Shown piece by piece: positions 18,182 to 26,527 of a DNA stretch of 62,990 bases. The position numbers and the translations under genes were made by a program. The stretch is from JAPLKX01 sp035530195 (GTDB lineage Bacteria > Hydrogenedentota > Hydrogenedentia > Hydrogenedentales > SLHB01): contig DATKVG010000191.1 of the NCBI GenBank assembly GCA_035530195.1, positions 1 to 62,990 of the forward strand, in the 5' to 3' direction. A model generated the notes under the pieces. That model did no database searches, had not been told where the DNA came from, and saw only the letters and a list, made by a program, of their open reading frames with translations. Numbering within the stretch: the first letter of the stretch is position 1; the number at the start of each line of letters is the position of its first letter.

Positions 18182-18939
18182 ACGGCGAGATCCGCCGCGC
18201 ACGCGTGCGCGCCTATTACGAGAACAACCCGCTGATGGTGAGTTCGCCGTTCGGCGGCATCGACGGCATAAACGAGCCGCTGCTCGAACAGGTTCTCGAT
18301 CGGCTCGACATCCGGCTCGAGGGCCAGCGCATCCTCGACGTGGGTTGCGGCCGGGGGTTTGCGGGCGATTTCGTCCGGAAATCCGGCGGGACGTACAGCG
18401 GCGTCGATTTTGTTCAAAGCCGGGGCGGGTTTCCGTTCGTGATGGGCGACGCGGCGAAGCTGCCTTTTGCCGACGGCAGTTTCGACGGCGTGTTTTGCAT
18501 CGACGCGTTTGAACATTTCCCGGAAGCGGGCGGCGCGGCCTCGGAGTTTTACCGCGTACTGCGCCCGGGCGGCTGGGTGTTCCTGTCCGTGCCCAACTAT
18601 TCGAATGTCGCGGGCGTGGTCAAGTTTTGCTGCGAACGGTGGGGCGCGTACAGGCCGATGACGTGGGCGCCGTTCCGGCGGTGGCAGCCGCAGGAGTACG
18701 AGCGGCCGCTGACGGCGGGATTTGTGCGGCGGGCCTTTCGCGGGGCTGGATTTGTGCGGATGCGGCGGATAGGCTATGGTGCGGAGGCCGGGCTTGGCCT
18801 GTTTCCGTGGGTTGCCCACCCGCAGATGCCCGAGTGGGCGCAGTTTCGCATCGAGCGGTTGTTTGCGGCGGCGGGCCCGGCGATAGTCCGGGTGTGGCCG
18901 GGCGCGAGCCTGCACCAGTTTTGGAAGATCGAGCGCTGA
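18172..18939 (+). CDS. Class I SAM-dependent methyltransferase
   Basis: Start at the ATG at 18172, overlapping the preceding gene by ten bases; the frame is open earlier only inside that gene. The 255-aa protein has motif I ILDVGCGRGFAGDFV, YSGVDF, the LPFADGSFDGVFCIDAFEHF segment (Methyltransf_11 type) and RVLRPGGWVFLSVPNYSN. The substrate is not evident; by context it is a sugar or lipid-linked intermediate of the glycan operon. Methyl transfer can cap or decorate surface chains. Confidence 0.88.
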   Translation: MVLNGEIRRARVRAYYENNPLMVSSPFGGIDGINEPLLEQVLDRLDIRLEGQRILDVGCGRGFAGDFVRKSGGTYSGVDFVQSRGGFPFVMGDAAKLPFADGSFDGVFCIDAFEHFPEAGGAASEFYRVLRPGGWVFLSVPNYSNVAGVVKFCCERWGAYRPMTWAPFRRWQPQEYERPLTAGFVRRAFRGAGFVRMRRIGYGAEAGLGLFPWVAHPQMPEWAQFRIERLFAAAGPAIVRVWPGASLHQFWKIER

Positions 18940-18942
18940 ACG

Positions 18943-19461
18943 ATGGGTTTGAGACGGGCGATACAGAAACTGAAGCTGCGGTATGGGTCGCAGGCGACGA
19001 TTGTCAAGACGCTGCGGCAGATGGGCGTGCGGATCGGTGACGACTGCCGGATTTACACGAGCAACTTCGGCACGGAGCCCTGGCTGATCCGAATCGGCAA
19101 CCGCGTCTGCATCTCGAACGACGTCACGTTTGTCAACCACGGGCTCGTCTGGCCGTTTGAAGACAAGTACGACTCGCTGACGCGGTTCGGCAAAATCGAG
19201 ATCGGCGACAACTGCCAGGTCGGCATCCGGGCAACCATTTTGCCCGGCGTCACAATCGGCGACAACTCGATCGTTGGGGCATGCAGCGTTGTCACGAAAG
19301 ACGTCCCGCCCAGCGTCGTGGTGGCGGGCAACCCGGCGCGCGTCATCTGCACTGTTGCCGAGTACGAGCAGAAGTGCCTCGAGGGGCATATCGACATCCC
19401 GCGCGACCCGGAGGCGGCCCGCAAGGTGCTCGAGCGGCACTTTTGGGGGGATGGCTCGTGA
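18943..19461 (+). CDS. Hexapeptide-repeat O-acetyltransferase (WbbJ/maltose-acetyltransferase type)
   Basis: 172-aa left-handed beta-helix protein three bases downstream of the methyltransferase gene. The repeats show as IRIGNRVCISNDVTFVNHG, IEIGDNCQVGIRATILPGV and TIGDNSIVGACSVVTKDV, with the closing VVAGNPARVI. The His in FVNHG is the usual catalytic base of such acetyltransferases. Probably acetylates a sugar of the polymer made by the flanking glycosyltransferases. Its stop overlaps the start of the GT4 gene (GTGA). Confidence 0.88.
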   Translation: MGLRRAIQKLKLRYGSQATIVKTLRQMGVRIGDDCRIYTSNFGTEPWLIRIGNRVCISNDVTFVNHGLVWPFEDKYDSLTRFGKIEIGDNCQVGIRATILPGVTIGDNSIVGACSVVTKDVPPSVVVAGNPARVICTVAEYEQKCLEGHIDIPRDPEAARKVLERHFWGDGS

Positions 19462-20621
19462 AACTGGCGCTGCTCAACGGCAACCGGTTCAACCCGTGGC
19501 ATTTTCAAGGCTACAAATACATCGAAGGCGACCCGGAAATCACGGCATTCCGGGCCGAATCCGAGATCCAGCAGTTTTTCGACGAACGCGACGACGGGTC
19601 CGCCGGATTTCGGTTTGAGCGGATCTATTTCGACACGCAGGCGGGCAGCCCGATCGGGCGGCTTCTGAAATCGGCGCAAACGAGGTATTTCGGCCGGGAG
19701 CCGCGGATCCTGCCGTTCTACGACCGCCTCGATCGGTTTGACCTGATCCAGAGTTGGGAGCTGTTTACGGACTGGTCGGAGCAGGCGTTGATCGCCCACG
19801 AAAAATACGGTACGCCGCTGCTCGTGATGGTGTGGGACAATATCCCGTTCAACATGGAGCGCAACCCGGCCCGGCGCGACCTCAAAAAACGCGTCGCGGC
19901 CGGCGCCGACCTGTTCGTGGTCCACACCGAGCGGTCGCGCCGGATGCTGGGCATGGAAGGCGTCGACGCCAACCGGATTGTTCTTATCAATCCGGGTGTC
20001 GATACCGACAAATTTTGCCCCGGCCCGCGGGCCCGACCTGGTTTCGGGCTCGACGACGAGGATTTCGTGATCCTGTTCGTGGGGTGGTTTCTGCCGCGCA
20101 AAGGGATGGACTACCTGCTGCTGGCGTTACGCGAGTTGCTGCAAGACGCCGAGTGCAAGAAACGGCGTATACGCCTGCTGGCGGTGGGATCCGGCCCGGG
20201 AAAAGACCGCATTGACACGCTGCTCGATCGGTTGGAGCTGCGCGATTCCTGCGTTTTCGCCGGGTCGCTGCCGTATAGCCGGATGCCCGACGCGTTCCGG
20301 GCCGCGGACGTGTTTGTCCTGCCGAGTATCGCAACGCCCGAATGGCAGGAGCAGTTCGGGATGTCGCTGATCGAAGCGATGTCTTGCGGGACGCCGGTGG
20401 TGAGCACGTTGAGCGGGGCCATCAGCGAGATTGTCGGCGATAGCGGCATTTTGTGCCAGCCCAACGACTTCGTATCGATTCTGGATGCGCTGAAACGGCT
20501 GATGGTGAACCCCGGGCTGCGGGAGGACCTTGGGGCAAAGGGCCGGCAGTGTGCGCTCGACCTGTTCACGCTCGAGCAGTTTGCCGCAGGCCTCGGCAGC
20601 GTCTACTCGAGGCTGGTTTGA
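19458..20621 (+). CDS. Glycosyltransferase family 4
   Basis: GTG start at 19458 overlapping the acyltransferase stop by four bases; an earlier in-frame start would run through that gene. The 387-aa GT-B protein has a Rossmann C-half with LINPGVDTDKFCPG, DFVILFVGWFLPRKGMDYL, the loop VFAGSLPYSRMPDAFRAADV, and the E-x7-E motif in EQFGMSLIEAMSCGTPVVST. The N-half (LALLNGNRFNPWHFQGYKY) is unusual for GT4 enzymes and may bind a specific acceptor. It retains the anomeric configuration in known relatives. Last gene of the glycan operon. Confidence 0.9.
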   Translation: MKLALLNGNRFNPWHFQGYKYIEGDPEITAFRAESEIQQFFDERDDGSAGFRFERIYFDTQAGSPIGRLLKSAQTRYFGREPRILPFYDRLDRFDLIQSWELFTDWSEQALIAHEKYGTPLLVMVWDNIPFNMERNPARRDLKKRVAAGADLFVVHTERSRRMLGMEGVDANRIVLINPGVDTDKFCPGPRARPGFGLDDEDFVILFVGWFLPRKGMDYLLLALRELLQDAECKKRRIRLLAVGSGPGKDRIDTLLDRLELRDSCVFAGSLPYSRMPDAFRAADVFVLPSIATPEWQEQFGMSLIEAMSCGTPVVSTLSGAISEIVGDSGILCQPNDFVSILDALKRLMVNPGLREDLGAKGRQCALDLFTLEQFAAGLGSVYSRLV

Positions 20622-20636
20622 CGGGCGTTGTGGACA

Positions 20637-20663
20637 TTGTGGTGCGGGCGTCTCGCCTGCACG
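20637..20663. repeat. Intergenic repeat, family C (GTGGTGCGGGCGTCTCGCCTG)
   Basis: A short element with the inverted pair GGCG/CGCC around TCT, downstream of the glycan operon. Related sequence, partly in the opposite orientation, occurs at 22406-22453 and 40240-40337. After it comes a possible -10 (TATAAT, 20709-20714) without a convincing -35, then an alternating GC run (20729-20742). Confidence 0.6.
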
Positions 20664-20764
20664 TTTAGAGGCAGGGCCAGGAAATCTGTGCCCATTGCCC
20701 GCGGGGAGTATAATAAGTGATGCATTCGGCGCGCGCGCGCGCGGCGCCAAAATGGAGATGAGCA

Positions 20765-22396
20765 ATGGACCGCGACACGAACAGTTTGTCTGACGGCGGG
20801 AGCGGCTTTTGCCTCGAGGGCAAGACGCTCGAGGAGGCGCTGGCCGAATGCAGGACGGCCAAAGAGCGGCTGCGCCTGCTGCCGCAGTATGCGTCTTTGT
20901 GCGACGCGGTTGGCGCCGCCCATAGCCGGGGCATCATCCACCGCGGCCTCAACCCCGGCGCGGTATTGCTCTCCGATTACGGCGAAACCGTGATTTCCGA
21001 CTGGAGCCTGAGCAAAGTCCGCGGCCGGCCGGACCCGCAGCGGGAACGTTTTGGGGAAGCGGCGGCGGGTGCGGTGCTGCGGCCTTACCTGGCGCCGGAG
21101 ATTGTAAAGGGCGGACTTGACGAGGTGGATGCGCATTCGGACGTTTATGCGCTGGGCGCGATTTTGTATCAACTGTTAACGGGCAAACCGCCGCGTTCTG
21201 ATGGGGGCGCCCCGGAACCCGCCGATGCCATGGATCCGGACGTCCCGCGCGAGTTGGCACAGATCTGCCGCCGCGCCATGTTCCAGGAAGCGTCGGCGAG
21301 GTACGCCAACGCCTCGCAACTCGCCGACAGCGTGCGCCGGCTTGAAACGCAGGCTGCGCCGGCCGCGCCTGACCAGCCGGCGGGGGGCGTCGACCCGCTT
21401 TACAAGACGCTGGTTGGTGCGGCGGTCTTATGCCTTATCGTGCTGGCGGCGGGGTTTGGTTTTGTGTATCACAGCCTTTCCGCGGATAGGGCTGAGACCG
21501 TCACGATGCGCGACAAAGAAATCGAGTTGCGGCGGGATGCCGAAGAGGCGCGCGACAAGCTGGCCGAGGAACTGAAGGACGCGGATGTGATCCGTACCCG
21601 GATCGAGGGCGACCGCGACAGGTTTGAAGATGCGCTGGGCCGGGTACGGGCCGAGCTTGAGCAGGTCCGCGTGGAATTGAAGAGCACGAAGGAAGAGCTA
21701 ATCACGGCGTACGGCGCAGCCAAGCGGGCCGAAACCATTGCGCGGCTGGCGGGCACTGAGTCGGAACCCGCGGTGGAACCGCCGGCCGAAGAAGCCGTGC
21801 CCGAGGCGCAGGAAGAGCCGGCGGCAGAGTCCGCCGAAGGCCCGGTCGAGCCGTTTTCAACGCCGCTGCCCGATCTCGAACTCGAGCAGGAGACGCCGGC
21901 TGAAACGGCCGCTCCCGAGGAACCCGCGCCTGCCCCGCCCGCTCCAAAACCCGCCGGAATCGAGAAGCCCGATTTTGCCAAAGCCATGCCCGATCTGATC
22001 GCCAGCGTCGTTACTGTGGAAGGGGCGGAGTCCCAGGCGGCAATTCGCATAACCGGCGCGACGCCCCCTGCCATAAAAGCCATGGGGTTCCGCGACGGCG
22101 ACCTCATCACGCGCATCAACCGCCACCCCGTCAAGACGGTCAACGACGCCAGACGCGCCCTCACCAACGTCCAAAAGGACACCGGGTTTTCGATCCGCAT
22201 CGTGCGCAAGGGCCGGACCGGCTGGATGCGAGTGAATTTTGCCCCGCCGCCCACACCGCCGGCGCCCCAGCCGCCGCAGGCACCGCAGGCAGAACAACCT
22301 GCCGTCGAGACTCCGCAGCCCCCGGCAGAGGAAATCGAACAGCCATCGGAGGAGGCGGAACCGATCGAGCCTGAGCCCGAGCCGGCAAACCAGTAG
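20765..22396 (+). CDS. Kinase relict (C-lobe only) with membrane helix, coiled coil and PDZ domain
   Basis: 543 aa, ATG after GGAGATGAGC. Residues about 20-195 match the C-lobe of planctomycete-type Ser/Thr kinases, but the N-lobe with its glycine loop and lysine is absent. The catalytic loop reads HRGLNPGAVLL (59-69) where active kinases have HRDLKPxNxLL, and the metal site is DWS (79-81) instead of DFG/DWG. APE (110-112) and SDVYALGAILYQLLTG are kept. One membrane helix follows at about 215-235 (LVGAAVLCLIVLAAGFGFVY), then a charged coiled coil (245-330), a Pro/Glu-rich linker, a PDZ-like domain (about 395-480, IKAMGFRDGDLITRINRHPV) and a Pro-rich tail. A pseudokinase scaffold is more likely than an enzyme. 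It has no operon partner. Confidence 0.82.
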   Translation: MDRDTNSLSDGGSGFCLEGKTLEEALAECRTAKERLRLLPQYASLCDAVGAAHSRGIIHRGLNPGAVLLSDYGETVISDWSLSKVRGRPDPQRERFGEAAAGAVLRPYLAPEIVKGGLDEVDAHSDVYALGAILYQLLTGKPPRSDGGAPEPADAMDPDVPRELAQICRRAMFQEASARYANASQLADSVRRLETQAAPAAPDQPAGGVDPLYKTLVGAAVLCLIVLAAGFGFVYHSLSADRAETVTMRDKEIELRRDAEEARDKLAEELKDADVIRTRIEGDRDRFEDALGRVRAELEQVRVELKSTKEELITAYGAAKRAETIARLAGTESEPAVEPPAEEAVPEAQEEPAAESAEGPVEPFSTPLPDLELEQETPAETAAPEEPAPAPPAPKPAGIEKPDFAKAMPDLIASVVTVEGAESQAAIRITGATPPAIKAMGFRDGDLITRINRHPVKTVNDARRALTNVQKDTGFSIRIVRKGRTGWMRVNFAPPPTPPAPQPPQAPQAEQPAVETPQPPAEEIEQPSEEAEPIEPEPEPANQ

Positions 22397-22405
22397 ACAT
22401 CGGGA

Positions 22406-22453
22406 AGTGCAGGCGAGGACGCCGCGGTGGGGACACCGGCACCACAATTACCG
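22406..22453. repeat. Intergenic repeat, family C, diverged copy
   Basis: Begins GTGCAGGCGAGGACGCCGCG and ends with CACCACAATTAC. The GTGCAGGCG start and the ACCACAATTAC end recur at 40306-40337, where they flank another repeat. Lies between the convergent kinase-relict and cinA genes. Confidence 0.55.
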
Positions 22454-22508
22454 TCGCCGCGCCACTATCACGTATGCAGGAGGCGCCGTGGCTCCTTGTA
22501 TACTTTTT

Positions 22509-22538
22509 ATCGGTCGGATCCGTCGGATCGGTCGGATC
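22509..22538. repeat. 9-bp-period repeat, family D
   Basis: Three units of GGTCGGATC/CGTCGGATC at the convergent end of two genes, just before the cinA stop. Same family as 16169, 40196, 51751 and 61898. Confidence 0.8.
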
Positions 22539-22542
22539 TGTC

Positions 22543-23682
22543 TTATATTGTCTGCACGGCGGTGAGGTGTCTGCGGACGTATTCCAGGGCGAGAATGGCC
22601 AGGCGCGTTTGGCTCCACGCGTCGGCGCCGAGTATCGAGACTTCCCAGGTTGCCGCGCCTTCGGGCGAGAGGAAGTGAATCTGCGTCTGGGTTTTGCTGC
22701 CCGAAATGAGGAGGGCGCAATCGGCGTTCAGCGCCTTTCGAACAACGTCCGGGCTTTCTGCTTCGTCGCGGGATAACTTGGCGCCTCGGAACGCGGGTGA
22801 ATCCAGGACGGCGAGCCGTTGGGCGAGGCTTGCCGCATGAGCTGTTCCGCCGACGGCGAGCGTCCAGCCTTTTTCCCGCAGCAATCCATCCACGACACCC
22901 TCGATGGTGAGTTTTTCTCCGGCGCCCATGATGAGGCCGGGCAGTCGCTCGCGGACTTTGACCTCGACGGAGTCGATGAGTGCATCGGCTTCGTCGATCG
23001 ATGCGGCCTTGGCCGTAATCCTGATGCGGACGGCGTCGGGCGATGCGAGCAGGCCGATAGTCGGGTTGGGCGAGTTGAGGATGAGGTCGCCGATTGCGGC
23101 GTCGACCCGGCTCTCGCCGATCCCGCAGATTTTCAGGACGCGGCTGTGGATGACGCCGGTGAGGCCGAACTTTGTGCGCAGGTAGGGCAGCACGGCGCTG
23201 GTCATCATGGGCTTGAGTTCGTGCGGCACGCCGGGCATCGAAACAATGACGCCGCGCGCGTCTTCGACGATAAGGCCGGGCGCGGTGCCGTTGGGGTTTT
23301 CAATGGCGACGGCGCCGCGCGGGGCGAACGCTTGCCGTTTGTTGTTGTCGGACATCCTCGCGCCCAGCTTGTTGAACCGGGCCACCAGCATCTGGAACAG
23401 GTCCTCGCGGAATTCCAGCGGCCGCCCGAGGAGGTCGGCGATGCACTCCCGGGTGATGTCATCCTCGGTTGGGCCGAGCCCGCCCGAGGTGAGGAGGACG
23501 TCCGCGCGATCCAACGCGACGGCAAGAGAGGTTTTGATCCGCTCGGGGTTGTCGCCCACGGTGGTTTTCTGGTAGACGTCGATACCGTTTTCAGCGAGCG
23601 TTTGCGCCATCCATGCGGCGTTGGTGTCGACGATCTGGCCCAGCAACAGTTCGGTGCCGATCATGAGCAGTTCGCACTTCAT
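22543..23682 (-). CDS. cinA: CinA family protein with degenerate C-terminal domain
   Basis: 379 aa. The N-terminal MoCF/COG1058 domain is intact: MIGTELLLGQIVDTNAAWMA, LLTSGGLGPTEDDITRE and VSMPGVPHELKPMM, the signature of CinA nucleotide pyrophosphatases that act in pyridine-nucleotide recycling. After a KOW-like middle section the C-terminal region (about 265-379) aligns in length with the PncC nicotinamide-mononucleotide deamidase domain, but where PncC has an AESCTGG-type active site this protein has AVGGTAHAASLAQRL. The deamidase activity is therefore doubtful. It lies 60 bases downstream of the zinc-ribbon gene and is probably co-transcribed with it. Confidence 0.9.
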   Translation of the reverse strand: MKCELLMIGTELLLGQIVDTNAAWMAQTLAENGIDVYQKTTVGDNPERIKTSLAVALDRADVLLTSGGLGPTEDDITRECIADLLGRPLEFREDLFQMLVARFNKLGARMSDNNKRQAFAPRGAVAIENPNGTAPGLIVEDARGVIVSMPGVPHELKPMMTSAVLPYLRTKFGLTGVIHSRVLKICGIGESRVDAAIGDLILNSPNPTIGLLASPDAVRIRITAKAASIDEADALIDSVEVKVRERLPGLIMGAGEKLTIEGVVDGLLREKGWTLAVGGTAHAASLAQRLAVLDSPAFRGAKLSRDEAESPDVVRKALNADCALLISGSKTQTQIHFLSPEGAATWEVSILGADAWSQTRLAILALEYVRRHLTAVQTI

Positions 23683-23742
23683 GGAGCGGTTCCTTTAGAG
23701 GAGACAGTTGGATAAAAGGCGGAGCAGCCGGCAGCGGGCGGT

Positions 23743-24150
23743 TTAGCCAAAGTATTTCTTGAAATACTCGGCGTTGTCGAGCCGCCGCAAATCGATTTTG
23801 ACGAACCGGTCGAGTTCTTCCTGCGAGATGGGCGCGGCAAAGAAGGGATTAGGCCGGCCGGGCCGGGCGGGCTGGTCGGAATCGGGGCCGCCCTGGCTTT
23901 CTTCGTGGAAATACTCGGCCTCCTGGGCGAACACCCCCGCATCGAGGAACTCGCCGATGACGTCGGCCAGATGGGCTTTACGTTCTTCGGTGGAGCCGTG
24001 CTCGATGATTCTCCTGCTGATGCCGATGACCTTGTCGCGGAACAGGACGACCCACTCCCGGCATGCCGGGCACGGCATCACGACCACGACATCCTTGGGG
24101 ACCCTGGCCGTGAAAATCTGGTGGGCTTTGCAGTGTGGACACATCACCAT
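23743..24150 (-). CDS. Hypothetical protein with N-terminal zinc ribbon
   Basis: The start is put at the ATG at 24150 (MVMCPHCKAHQIFTARVP); the frame is open farther upstream but that part lies before a strong promoter at 24219-24248. The 135-aa protein opens with CPHC and CPAC knuckles about 24 residues apart, separated by the hydrophobic VPKDVVVVMP. This is a two-CxxC zinc ribbon of the kind that binds nucleic acid or stabilises a small domain. The rest is helical and charged, with a Pro/Gly-rich break (GRPNPFFAAPIS), and ends FKIDLRRLDNAEYFKKYFG-like. I do not recognise the family. cinA follows directly. Confidence 0.7.
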   Translation of the reverse strand: MVMCPHCKAHQIFTARVPKDVVVVMPCPACREWVVLFRDKVIGISRRIIEHGSTEERKAHLADVIGEFLDAGVFAQEAEYFHEESQGGPDSDQPARPGRPNPFFAAPISQEELDRFVKIDLRRLDNAEYFKKYFG

Positions 24151-24218
24151 GTTGAACCCGAATTCGGCTCCACCGGGCTTTCGGCCCGTCGTTCGAACAC
24201 ACCCTCGCCTCGTGTTGG

Positions 24219-24248
24219 ATTCTAGTCGATCCACTACAAAACTGTCAA
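24219..24248 (-). promoter_or_regulatory. Strong sigma-70-like promoter for the zinc-ribbon gene and cinA
   Basis: On the minus strand TTGACA (24243-24248) and TAGAAT (24219-24224) are 18 bases apart. Predicted start about 24212, giving a leader of about 60 nt. It faces away from the isomerase gene at 24349, in front of which TTGATT (24277-24282) and GAAAAT (24300-24305), 17 bases apart, form a weaker candidate. Confidence 0.6.
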
Positions 24249-24348
24249 CTGATTCTCGATAAAGACGCGGCAAATCTTGATTTTAAGGGCCCGCGTGTGG
24301 AAAATGCAGCGGGTTTTTCATGGGCGCGCCAACAGGGAGGGTGATTTG

Positions 24349-25110
24349 ATGAGCGGAATAGCTTTGCAACTTTACACAATGCGGGACCCGGCCAAGACGG
24401 ACCTGGCGGGGATGCTAAAGCGTGTGCGCGAAATGGGTTGGGAATACGTACAGTGGAGCGGGATGCCCTCGCTGCCGGCCCACCAGATCCGTGCCGCGCT
24501 TGACGCGGCGGGCCTGAAAGCCGTCTCTGCACACGTGGGAATAGAAGCGTTCGAGAAAGATTTCCCGGCCGAGGTGCTGTTTTGGAACATTGTGGGGGTG
24601 AAGAACCTGGGGCCGGGCGGGATGATGGGCGACTGCCAAGGCTCGCTCGATGCGTGGATTCGCGGGGCCAAACGGCTCGATGCGGTTGGCGCAAAACTGC
24701 GGGGTGTCGGGATCCGGCTGTCGTACCACAACCACGCTGGGGAGTTCGAGAAGTTCGAGGGCGACCCGCGTGCGAAGCTGGACATCCTGATGGCGGAAAC
24801 CGATCCGGCCAACCTTTGCGCGGAACTGGACCTGGCGTGGGTGCAGGTGGGCGGGGCGAACCCGGCGGAGTACATCGCGAAGTATGTGAACCGGTGCCCG
24901 GTGATACATGTGAAAGACCTCGCGGAAAAGAAGAGGCTGGGGAAAGTGTATTTCACGCCGCTGGGAAAAGGCGTGCTGGATTGGCCGGCGATTTTCAAGG
25001 CGGCGCGCGAGTCGGGCGTCGAGTGGTATGTGTATGAGCAGGACACGTGCGTAGACCCGTTTGAAGACGCGCGGATCAGCTACGAGTTTCTGAAGGCGAA
25101 CGGGCTTTAG
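24349..25110 (+). CDS. Sugar phosphate isomerase/epimerase (AP endonuclease 2 superfamily)
   Basis: Start at the ATG at 24349, 7 bases after AGGGAGGG. The 253-aa TIM-barrel protein belongs to the xylose-isomerase-like family: ALQLYTMRDP, GWEYVQWSG, GIRLSYHNHAGEFEKFEGD (His/Glu metal ligands), AELDLAWVQVGGANP, PVIHVKDLAEKK and the final YVYEQD Glu. Likely interconverts a sugar, inositol or keto-sugar in the cytoplasm, since no signal peptide is present; the substrate is unknown. It stands in front of threonine synthase, from which a 10-bp tandem repeat separates it. Confidence 0.85.
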   Translation: MSGIALQLYTMRDPAKTDLAGMLKRVREMGWEYVQWSGMPSLPAHQIRAALDAAGLKAVSAHVGIEAFEKDFPAEVLFWNIVGVKNLGPGGMMGDCQGSLDAWIRGAKRLDAVGAKLRGVGIRLSYHNHAGEFEKFEGDPRAKLDILMAETDPANLCAELDLAWVQVGGANPAEYIAKYVNRCPVIHVKDLAEKKRLGKVYFTPLGKGVLDWPAIFKAARESGVEWYVYEQDTCVDPFEDARISYEFLKANGL

Positions 25111-25118
25111 CAGGGTCT

Positions 25119-25155
25119 CACGGACGAACACGGACCGGCACGGACGGACACGGAC
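25119..25155. repeat. 10-bp tandem repeat (CACGGACnnn)
   Basis: Three and a half units: CACGGACGAA, CACGGACCGG, CACGGACGGA, CACGGAC. It fills the 60-bp gap between the isomerase and thrC, right before the thrC start. A shorter relative is visible at 57796-57809. Confidence 0.8.
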
Positions 25156-25173
25156 TGTTCTACGGACTCCTAA

Positions 25174-26385
25174 ATGAAGATCGACTTTATCTGTTATCAC
25201 TGCGACCGGGCTTATGGCGGGGGCGAGGTCTGCGTAGAGTGCGGGGAACCGTTGGCGATACGGTCGCTGGCGGAACCGGCGCGGCAGATTTTTTCGAGGC
25301 GGCCGGTGTCGATGTGGGACTATGCGGCGCTGCTGCCGGTGGCCGATGGCGCGAACATCGTGAGCCTGGGTGAGGGCGGGACGCCGCTGGTTGACGCGCC
25401 GCGGCTGGCGGCGTCTGTGGGTCTGGGGCAAGTCGTGATAAAGAATGAGATGACGAACCCGACGGGCTCGTTTAAAGACCGGCAAATTTCGGCAGGGATC
25501 AGCCATGCCAAAGAGATTGGTGCGGGTACGGTTGCGGTGGTGTCCTCGGGGAACGTGGCGTGTGCGGCGGCCGCGTATGCGGCGCGGGCCGGGATGAACG
25601 CGGTGATGTTCATGCATGGCCACGCGGCGTCGAGCAAAGTGGCGATGGCGTCGTTGTTCGGCGGGCGGGTGATCCAGGTGGACACGCCGTCGGCGCGCGC
25701 GGTGTTCGACCTGTGCATCTCCGCGTGCAACAAGTTCGGCTGGTACCATCTTTCGACGGCGGGAATGTACAACGCGTACAACGTCGAGGGCAGCAAAACG
25801 ATTGCATACGAGGTTTACCAGCAGACGGCCGGCCACCTGCCGGAGTGGGTGGTTGCGCCGGTGGGCGGCGGCGGGTTGCTTGGCGGGATCTGGCGCGGGT
25901 TTCTCGATCTCGAGCGGCTTGGCCTGATCGAGAAACCGCCGCGGCTGGCGGGCGTCCAGGCGACGGGTTGCGCGCCGCTGAAACAGGCCATCGAGAGCGG
26001 CGCGAGTTTTCTCGAGACGCTGAAACATCCCTGGCCCAACCCAAAGACGATCGCGGGCGGCATTGCCGATGATATCCTGTTTGACGGCCACACGGTGCTC
26101 CCGGCGATTCGGGCAACGGGCGGCGCGGCCATCGCCGTGGACGACGACGCGACGCTCGAGGGCCTGCGGCAGATGGCGGCGCTGGAAGGGTTGCTGTGCG
26201 AGCCGACGTCGGCCGTGGCGATGGCGGCGTTGAGCCGGTTGCCGGGCGCGGGTGCGAAGACGCGCGTGTGCTGCGTGATCACGGGCAGCGGCGCGAAAGA
26301 TTTTTCCGCGGCCCAGGCTTACGCCCCGGTGCCGCTGCGGATCGGGCCGTCGTTGGAGGAATTGGATCGCGCGCTGGCGGGATAA
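25174..26385 (+). CDS. thrC: Threonine synthase
   Basis: 403-aa PLP enzyme of fold type II that turns O-phosphohomoserine into threonine. It opens with a zinc-ribbon-like CYHC..CVEC knuckle (residues 7-23), seen in archaeal-type threonine synthases. The PLP lysine is K101 in NPTGSFKDRQ; the phosphate loop is APVGGGGLLGGIW; SSGNVACAAAAYAARAGM is the usual cofactor-contact helix. The C-terminal ITGSGAKD is also conserved. No other threonine-pathway gene is nearby. No Shine-Dalgarno sequence is clear before the ATG; the tandem repeat just upstream may have displaced it. Confidence 0.93.
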   Translation: MKIDFICYHCDRAYGGGEVCVECGEPLAIRSLAEPARQIFSRRPVSMWDYAALLPVADGANIVSLGEGGTPLVDAPRLAASVGLGQVVIKNEMTNPTGSFKDRQISAGISHAKEIGAGTVAVVSSGNVACAAAAYAARAGMNAVMFMHGHAASSKVAMASLFGGRVIQVDTPSARAVFDLCISACNKFGWYHLSTAGMYNAYNVEGSKTIAYEVYQQTAGHLPEWVVAPVGGGGLLGGIWRGFLDLERLGLIEKPPRLAGVQATGCAPLKQAIESGASFLETLKHPWPNPKTIAGGIADDILFDGHTVLPAIRATGGAAIAVDDDATLEGLRQMAALEGLLCEPTSAVAMAALSRLPGAGAKTRVCCVITGSGAKDFSAAQAYAPVPLRIGPSLEELDRALAG

Positions 26386-26527
26386 GCGCGGGGATTTCAA
26401 AGTAACCCTGACGTGTTAAACTCGTGTGGACGTTTGGCTGAAGGCCCTATTTCCTCCGAGGCCTAATTGCTGGAATTAACGCGGCAAGGACGCCGCGTCT
26501 ACGTATGCAGTTCATGTGAGGATGGAT

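Noticed and set aside
20709..20714. Promoter with TATAAT before the kinase relict
   Set aside because: No -35 of any quality at 16-18 bases; kept only as a remark in the repeat entry.
20729..20742. Z-DNA forming GC run as a regulatory element
   Set aside because: Alternating GC of this length is expected by chance in GC-rich DNA, and a similar run occurs inside a gene near 47130.
24415..26400. Very long antisense reading frame (661 codons) opposite the isomerase and thrC
   Set aside because: It is composed of Arg/His-rich sequence typical of the complement of GC-rich genes; the plus-strand genes have clear families. The same holds for the long frames at 17938-19440, 39220-41112 and 45078-46613.
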